DNA of 64,000 bases from Linyphia triangularis. Lineage: Eukaryota; Arthropoda; Arachnida; Araneae; Linyphiidae. The position numbers were made by a program, and so were the translations under genes. The stretch is from positions 6,410,676-6,474,675 of the forward strand of contig OZ021725.1 of assembly GCA_963978545.1 (NCBI GenBank), written 5' to 3'. Each line of letters starts with the position of its first letter. Within the stretch, counting starts at the first letter, position 1. Of the stretch, positions 58,289-64,000 are shown one piece after another. The notes beneath the pieces are model-generated. The model was not told the origin of the DNA, made no database searches, and was given only the letters and a program-made list of their open reading frames with translations.

Positions 58289-58992
58289 GTTACGCTATTT
58301 GACGTTCATGGTTATTATCTGGAACTGGCAAAGCAGCAGTTGGCTGATGCTGTTTCTAGGTCTCGATTCGATGTCGATTGAATGTCATTGTTTGCAAAGA
58401 CCATGGCGTTCGATATTTTAAGGATAGCAGTTCATAATTTTTTGATTTCAAGAAATCATGCCACAAAAGCGTTCCTTGACACACGGTATTTGGTAAACTT
58501 TTATCCTAAAGTCCCTGTTCAAGTGTGAACTGATTTTGCAACAGTCAACAGGTGGCACCATGAATCCCTGAAGAAAAAAAGAAAAAAAAAGGGAAAAAAA
58601 AACCACCTTGAGAGATAGCAACGAAAAAGCATAAGGGTCGCCATTTTCGATTGTATCACCAAGCTAAAACAGCTAACGAGCTTCAAAACTGTTGAATTGG
58701 CCAAAGCGAAAATAAACTAAACACAAAAACTTACCCAAATTTATTAACGAAAGGTTTCGATTTTCAACGTTGTAACTTTTTATTATTTCTGTTTTGAATG
58801 TTAACTTAGCAAGTAGATATTATTCCTTTTTTTTTTTCTTCTTTTTTTTTTCCCCCCTTTTCTTTTTTTTATGTAAGCAGACTTGAAAACTCATAACATT
58901 CATTACTTTGAAAGTAATGAATTTTATGAGTTTCCGATTCTGCTTATTAACGTTACAACAAATTAGAGTTCTTTTAAAACTTAAAAGTAAAG
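58289..58992. other. Unassigned
   Basis: T-rich runs at about 58827-58870. Short frames only, none recognised. Confidence 0.3.
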
Positions 58993-59406
58993 TTTGAGTT
59001 CTTTTTGGTAAGATTAGAGTTCTTTTTGGTAAGATTAGAGTTCTTTTTGGTAAGATTAGAGTTCTTTTTGGTAAGATTAGAGTTCTTTTTGGTAAGATTA
59101 GAGTTCTTTTTGGTAAGATTAGAGTTCTTTTTGGTAAGATTAGAGTTCTTTTTGGTAAGATTAGAGTTCTTTTTGGTAAGATTAGAGTTCTTTTTGGTAA
59201 GATTAGAGTTCTTTTTGGTAAGATTAGAGTTCTTTTTGGTAAGATTAGAGTTCTTTTTGGTAAGATTAGAGTTCTTTTTGGTAAGATTAGAGTTCTTTTT
59301 GGTAAGATTAGAGTTCTTTTTGGTAAGATTAGAGTTCTTTTTGGTAAGATTAGAGTTCTTTTTGGTAAGATTAGAGTTCTTTTTGGTAAGATTAGAGTTC
59401 TTTTTA
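58993..59406 (+). repeat. 21-bp tandem array, ~20 copies
   Basis: The unit ttagagttctttttggtaag repeats almost perfectly. The period is seven codons, which makes a 152-codon frame of VRLEFFL repeats without any ATG; it is not a gene. Confidence 0.97.
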
Positions 59407-59532
59407 GATTGCAGGGAATCCGCTCATCTAAAACGGCTCAATGTCTCAATGCGAGTCATTTGATTGTACTTTTAATATGGACGGAAATCTATGTGGTTTA
59501 AATTCTAGTTATAAACTTATATTCCTTCATCA
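59407..59532. other. Spacer
   Basis: No supported feature. Confidence 0.35.
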
Positions 59533-60312
59533 CATGGGCGCCCGCAGAAATATTTGCAGGGGGGTGCAAGACTAGATTTTTATCAAAATTATTAGTTTTT
59601 TACAAATTTTAATTAATAGTTATGCATTTTAAATTATACTCTTCTTTGAGAATAGTTTAAAAAAAATTCATGGTATATTTTTATGAAAGCGCAATCCTGT
59701 TAAAAAGAAAAGTAAGGAAGAAAGAAAAGAAAAAATAGTAAAAATATTAAAAAATATATTTTTAACGATATTTTTATCATCCAACTAGATCTCACGGCAT
59801 TCCAGAGACCGTGTTTAGAACAGAGGAACACGCAGATGCAAAAATAGAGAAGAATACCATTACATTTCTTCCAAATTTTGGAAATAATTAAAAAAAAAAA
59901 AAAAAATCAAAATGAAATACAAAGGCAGTATCCGATATATTTAATTGAATTCCAAAAATGGATTTCAAAATAGTATATCTGATGACTTAAAAGCAAAATA
60001 TTTTTCCTAGAATTTTGAGAACTACACAGGAAATGATTATACAATAAAAAAAAAGAATACTTCTACTCAGCCTCCAATAATCCTAGACAATAGGCGCCAG
60101 TAGATATAAAAAAAAACATAGTACATAGAAAAGAAACAAAAGACTAAAATAATAGAAAAACAAATGCTTATTGTAACATAAAAACCGAAAAGGCATATTT
60201 GCTTTTCTTTTTATCTTGGAATTTACAAAATTTTCTCTCATTTTTTTTTTTTTTTTTTTTTTTAATTTTGAAGAGCACGTGCACCTTCTTGCACCCTCCT
60301 GGGGGCGCCCAT
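59533..60312 (+). mobile_element. Repeat J copy 1, uninterrupted
   Basis: 780 bp with inverted ends atgggcgcccgc and ggggcgcccat and inner gggggtgcaag and gcaccctcct. A second copy, inverted and interrupted, spans 61797-63336. Useful as an empty-site reference. Confidence 0.75.
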
Positions 60313-60327
60313 ATACTACATCACTAA

Positions 60328-60989
60328 TAGTCCGAGAGGCGACTGCAATTTTTGGACCTCATCGAACATCATTCTGAATTTTTTATAGAAATTAGAGAAA
60401 AGTGAGTGGATTAGGAATCCATTGGTCTGCCGTGGCAAAAATGGCCGAAACTGATCCAAAATCGACTTGGAATGAGTTGAACTAAAATCCGATTGCCAAA
60501 TATGTCATAACTTGCCAAAAATAGAACAAACTTTTTCGTCTGGCAACCCTGCATTTTGATTTTCAATGAGAAAAAGCGCAAACGATTTTTGATTTCTGGC
60601 TTGGAAAATGTGTATCTTTTAAAAGTAAGCCAAATTGGCGACATCAGTTACGTCATCCGTGACGTAATGTTTATTGCCAACTTGGCTCCCTTTTAATAGA
60701 TGCAAATAGACCGTCGCCAGATATCTAAATCGTCTGCAACCTTCTTAATTGATAATTAAAGAGTGAGGGTTACCAAATAAAAAAAAAACGCTCATTATTT
60801 GGCAAGTTATGGCTCATTTGGCAATTGGATTTAGTTCAACTTATTAAAAGTCGATTTTTGACCAGTTTCGGCCATTTTTGCCACGGCAGACCAGTAGAAA
60901 CGTAATCTACTCACTTTTCTCTAATTTCTATAAAAAAAATCAGAATGATGTTCGATGGGGTCCAAAAATTCCAGTCGCCTCTCAGTCTA
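60328..60989 (+). mobile_element. Long-TIR MITE family C, copy 5
   Basis: 662 bp between tagtccgagaggcgactgc and cagtcgcctctcagtcta. Frames at 60411-60644 and 60878-61069 are within it. Confidence 0.85.
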
Positions 60990-61350
60990 TAAGTAAACGT
61001 CAACTGAATATGTTCAAACGAATTGTAAGATTTACATTAGTTACGAAATCCAACATGCAAACCATTTAATTTCTTTTATTTATTAGATTTTAAAAGAATA
61101 GAGCATACAATGTTACAAAATCAATTACTTAGACGCTAATTAGTTGGAAAAAAAAGAGTAAAATATATCAAATCGTTTGGAAATGTTCCAAGGACTATTT
61201 ATTGAAACATGTGATCGAGTAAAGTTGAGATGAAATAACCGATTTCCTATTCCTTCGCTACAGTTTGGAAAATGCGACGTTTAAACAATTCTAAAAATCA
61301 AAACCACTTTCCATTATATATCCATTGAGGTATTTTTAAAGTTTTCGCTC
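60990..61350. other. AT-rich spacer
   Basis: No supported feature. Confidence 0.35.
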
Positions 61351-61355
61351 TCAAG

Positions 61356-61615
61356 TTTGTTACGCAAACGAATCAATTACTTCGGAAACAACGCCAGCAT
61401 AAACGTCGGAAATGGATTGTATGCGTGTGCGGAATCGTTGTTTAAATACTATATTTTAGATTCCTTTGCCATTTATTTTCCCGAGAGAAGGCGGCTAATC
61501 GAAGATCTGGCGGGAAAACGACAGACGGCGGTTACTATTTCAGAAAAAGAAAAAAAGAAACCTGGTAACAGGAAAACTGCTATGATTCGAAATCCTATTA
61601 GGTAAGAAACAATGC
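61356..61615 (+). CDS. Candidate internal exon of an unrecognised gene
   Basis: An open stretch of about 83 codons without an ATG start lies between a possible acceptor (tttttaaagttttcgctctcaag) and a good donor (attag then gtaagaa at about 61612). Its only stop in frame is formed by the donor itself. It reads LYACAESLFKYYILDSFAIY, then FPERRRLIEDLAGKRQ and a Lys-rich SEKEKKK segment. GC is clearly higher than its surroundings. No domain is recognised and no partner exon is visible nearby. It could be a retained fragment or chance. Confidence 0.28.
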
Positions 61616-61618
61616 CGT

Positions 61619-61796
61619 GCAGATGGTGTGTTTATGTTCCTGAATGCTCGAAACTAAATATTCAACCTATCCCCTTTCTTTCAAAGATGGCCGATATTGA
61701 ATCAAAACCTTTTAGCACAAATGAATAGTGAAGCGATGAGGGGGGGGGGGGGTGCATTTTGTGCTCTATTAGGGCTTGATTGAGACTTCGAAACAT
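61619..61796. other. Spacer with G run
   Basis: G run at about 61740-61751. No gene. Confidence 0.4.
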
Positions 61797-61888
61797 GGGC
61801 GCCTCCTGGAGGGTGCAAGGGGGTACACTTGCACCTCCTGGCTCTTGAAATTTTTTGGAAAAATGAGAAAAAAGAGGTAAATTCCAAG

Positions 61889-61932
<44 letters not shown>

Positions 61933-61948
61933 GCCGTTTATACTTTTA

Positions 61949-62633
61949 CTAGGGGGCTTCGCCCCCTGCTCGCTGACGCTCGCCAACCCCCAAACGCCTC
62001 GCTGCGCTCGGATTAAGTGGCTTTGCCGCTCGAATTTGTGGTTAAAACATCTTGCTGCGCTTTGCCAGCCATAAAAAATGTAACAAAATTTTTATAAATT
62101 TAATGTAAGGCCTAATAGAGAAAAAACTCAAATTGCAAGTTTCATAATAGAAAGTTAAATATACTATCCGCCAATATTCTGACTTAAAACTTCCTTAACT
62201 ATGCCCTTACTTTGAAGTCCCAATATCTTTTATTTATTCTGATAAAAAACAACGCTAGCTACACTCACCAACCCCTGTAGAAATACTTCAAAATAATAAT
62301 TACTCTAATACAAAAATGCTTCAGAAAAACGGAAAAATCAACTTTGAAACGAAGAGTTTAAAAAGAGCTTTAAAATTAGCAACGGGTTTGTTGTTTACAT
62401 ACGTAAGGATGTTGCCATTCATATATTCAAAATCATTGAGGCTTTGTAGTAGCTTAATGATGAAAAATATTGAAATTTAACTAACTAATGAAGTGTTAAT
62501 AAATTATTTTGGCACGTTTTGGCAAATCTACAGCTTATTTCCTTTAAAATAACACCTTGATCATTGAAATTGGTTGAGCAGTTTAGGCGGACGGACTAAC
62601 CCCAAAAAACGTATTGCCTATTAAATATATAGA
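61949..62633 (-). mobile_element. Non-autonomous Helitron, copy 3
   Basis: Minus strand: TCTATATATTTAATAGGC to hairpin plus CTAG. Repeat J copy 1 (about 60176-60190) gives the unoccupied site, showing insertion between A and T without duplication. Confidence 0.9.
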
Positions 62634-62757
62634 TGTTACGATGAGCATATTTTTTCTATTATTTTATTCTTTTGCTTCTTTTATATGTCGTTTTTTATAG
62701 CTACTTGAGTGACGATTTTCTGGCGCTTGTTGTCTATGATTATTAGAGGATGATGAG

Positions 62758-63000
62758 TATACTAAACTTCAACTTAACTTGACATCACTAGACGGTATAT
62801 CATCACAGTGCTCATTGGTATTTAATCCATTTTGGCGGCGTGAAAGCATAATGTTCGCCAAACCACAATCCTGTAGAGAACAAAAGGCTATAAGGTTTGG
62901 CGAGAATTATGTCTTCACTCCGCCAAAATGGATTAACTGCCTATGAACTCGGTGGAGATCTACCGTCTAGTGATGTCAAGTTAAGTTGGAGTTTAGTATA
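62758..63000 (+). mobile_element. Palindromic MITE family A, copy 4
   Basis: 243 bp including one TA on each side. Repeat J copy 1 has a single TA (gagTAgaa) at this place, so TA was duplicated on insertion. Confidence 0.9.
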
Positions 63001-63336
63001 GAAGATTTTATTCCTTTTATTGCATAATCATTTCCTGTGTAGTTTTCAAACTTCTAGGAAAATATTTTATTTTTTAAGTCATCAGTTATACTATCTTGAA
63101 ATCTATTTTTAGAATTCAATCGAACATATCCAATACTACCTTCGTATTTCATTTTGAATTCTTTTTCATTATTTCCAAAACATGGAAGAAATAAAAAAAA
63201 TACGCTTCTGCATTTTTGTATCTTCATGTTTCTCTATTCTAAACACTGACTCTTGAATGCCGTGAGATCTAGTTGGATATTAAAAAATCGCTAAAAATAT
63301 ATTTTTTAAATATTAGAGTATAATTTATAATGCACT

Positions 63337-64000
63337 AGCTGAATACCCGTGCTGCGCTACGAAATTTTACCATTAGCATTTTAGCAATCAAAAGACATTC
63401 ATGTATTCTACACTTCAGACGTTTGCTCCCTTTTCGATCCCGACAAATTGATTTATCAAAATAGGAACTTTCCTTTGTTGACATTTTAAACGAAATTTAT
63501 AATTGTGAATAGTAAACTGGAATAGTTTATTGTGTTTATGTTTGCTCTTAGTTCTAAATTTCAAAGTAGTAGCTGTATTGGAATTAAGTTAATTAGACAT
63601 TAAGTTAATCCTCGTATAGTTTCAATGTTGCGTCGTCTTTTCATCCCTTAAAAATTCGTTAATCGATATTGGAATGACTTATTTTTTTAACATTTGCAAA
63701 ATAATATCAGAAAAATGACTACATTGGAAGAGGAACATTCGGATATCCCTCGTTTGGAACATTTAACCCCTTTTCGACCACTTAAAGTGTGTTAATCGAG
63801 ATCGGAATAGTTTACTTTTTCTATTTTTACCATTCTTGATATTTGTGCCGATTTTCAGAGTTGTGACTATGTGGGAAGTAGGATTTTCGAATGTCCCCCG
63901 TTTGGAACGTTTAACCCCTTTTCGACCCCTTAAAGTGGGTTAATCGAGATCGGAATAGTTTACTTTTTCTATTTTTACCATTGTTGATATTTGTGCCGAT
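63337..64000 (-). mobile_element. Repeat B copy 2, runs off the window
   Basis: Begins ctagctgaatacccgtgctg, which on the minus strand ends CTAG followed by T. Then come the family's segments, with 148-bp units (ttaatcgagatcggaatag at 63791 and 63939). Confidence 0.55.

Larger units (their letters stand above)
61797..63336 (-). mobile_element. Repeat J copy 2, with nested Helitron and MITE
   Basis: Inverse of 59533-60312. It is interrupted by an A run (61892-61929), a Helitron (61949-62633) and family A MITE copy 4 (62758-63000), and is cut by repeat B at 63337. The 94- and 81-codon frames at 61702-62074 come from the A run and the GC-rich Helitron end. Confidence 0.75.

Noticed and set aside
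59005..59463. 152-codon frame of VRLEFFL heptads as a coiled-coil or repeat protein
   Set aside because: It has no ATG, has a perfect 21-bp DNA repeat, and shows no codon-position bias between units.
61702..62074. Frames of 94 (minus) and 81 (plus) codons
   Set aside because: Created by a long A run and the GC-rich Helitron end.

Overview
The window looks like nuclear DNA of an arthropod, most likely a spider or another arachnid. It is strongly AT-rich and nearly gene-free. It carries tRNA-derived SINEs, LINE RNase H remnants, hAT, Tc1/mariner, piggyBac-like and Helitron elements, and one intronless SPOP-like BTB gene of a type that is expanded in spiders. The organism is an inference from these families; no organellar, rRNA or bacterial signal is visible.

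Only one gene is convincing: a 360-codon BTB/BACK protein at 47016-48098 (minus). Two other stretches could be single exons of unrecognised genes (44540-44903 plus, 61356-61615 plus). Nearly all other open frames are chance frames inside repeats.

Layout. 1-6.85 kb: two inverted 245-bp palindromic MITEs around a 335-bp MITE, then a repeat that hosts a palindromic SINE dimer, itself split by a 3.1-kb hAT, plus a piggyBac-like MITE. 7-15.6 kb: SINE-derived tandem units, TTAA-bounded elements (one carrying a pogo/Tigger remnant), CAGGGT-bounded elements, a 63-bp minisatellite. 16-29.5 kb: long-TIR MITEs, SINEs, a 138-bp minisatellite inside a transposon-like unit, two more 335-bp MITEs. 29.8-33.1 kb: a diverged promoter/first-exon-like repeat, a possible LTR, and a 5'-truncated LINE with a 13-bp target duplication. 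34-38.5 kb: CAGGGT elements, one swollen by nested insertions and a 30-bp array of about 35 copies. 38.9-46.5 kb: more MITEs, a Helitron, a SINE, a LINE fragment. 46.6-49 kb: the BTB gene. 49.7-58.3 kb: a 3.3-kb hAT, a TTAA element, and a MITE split by a Helitron and a second hAT. 59-64 kb: a 21-bp array and a repeat present both uninterrupted (59.5-60.3 kb) and loaded with a Helitron and a MITE (61.8-63.3 kb), giving direct empty-site proof of how both insert.

The genes do not form a pathway. The biological content is the mobile-element community, whose target-site duplications and empty-site paralogues can be read within this one window.
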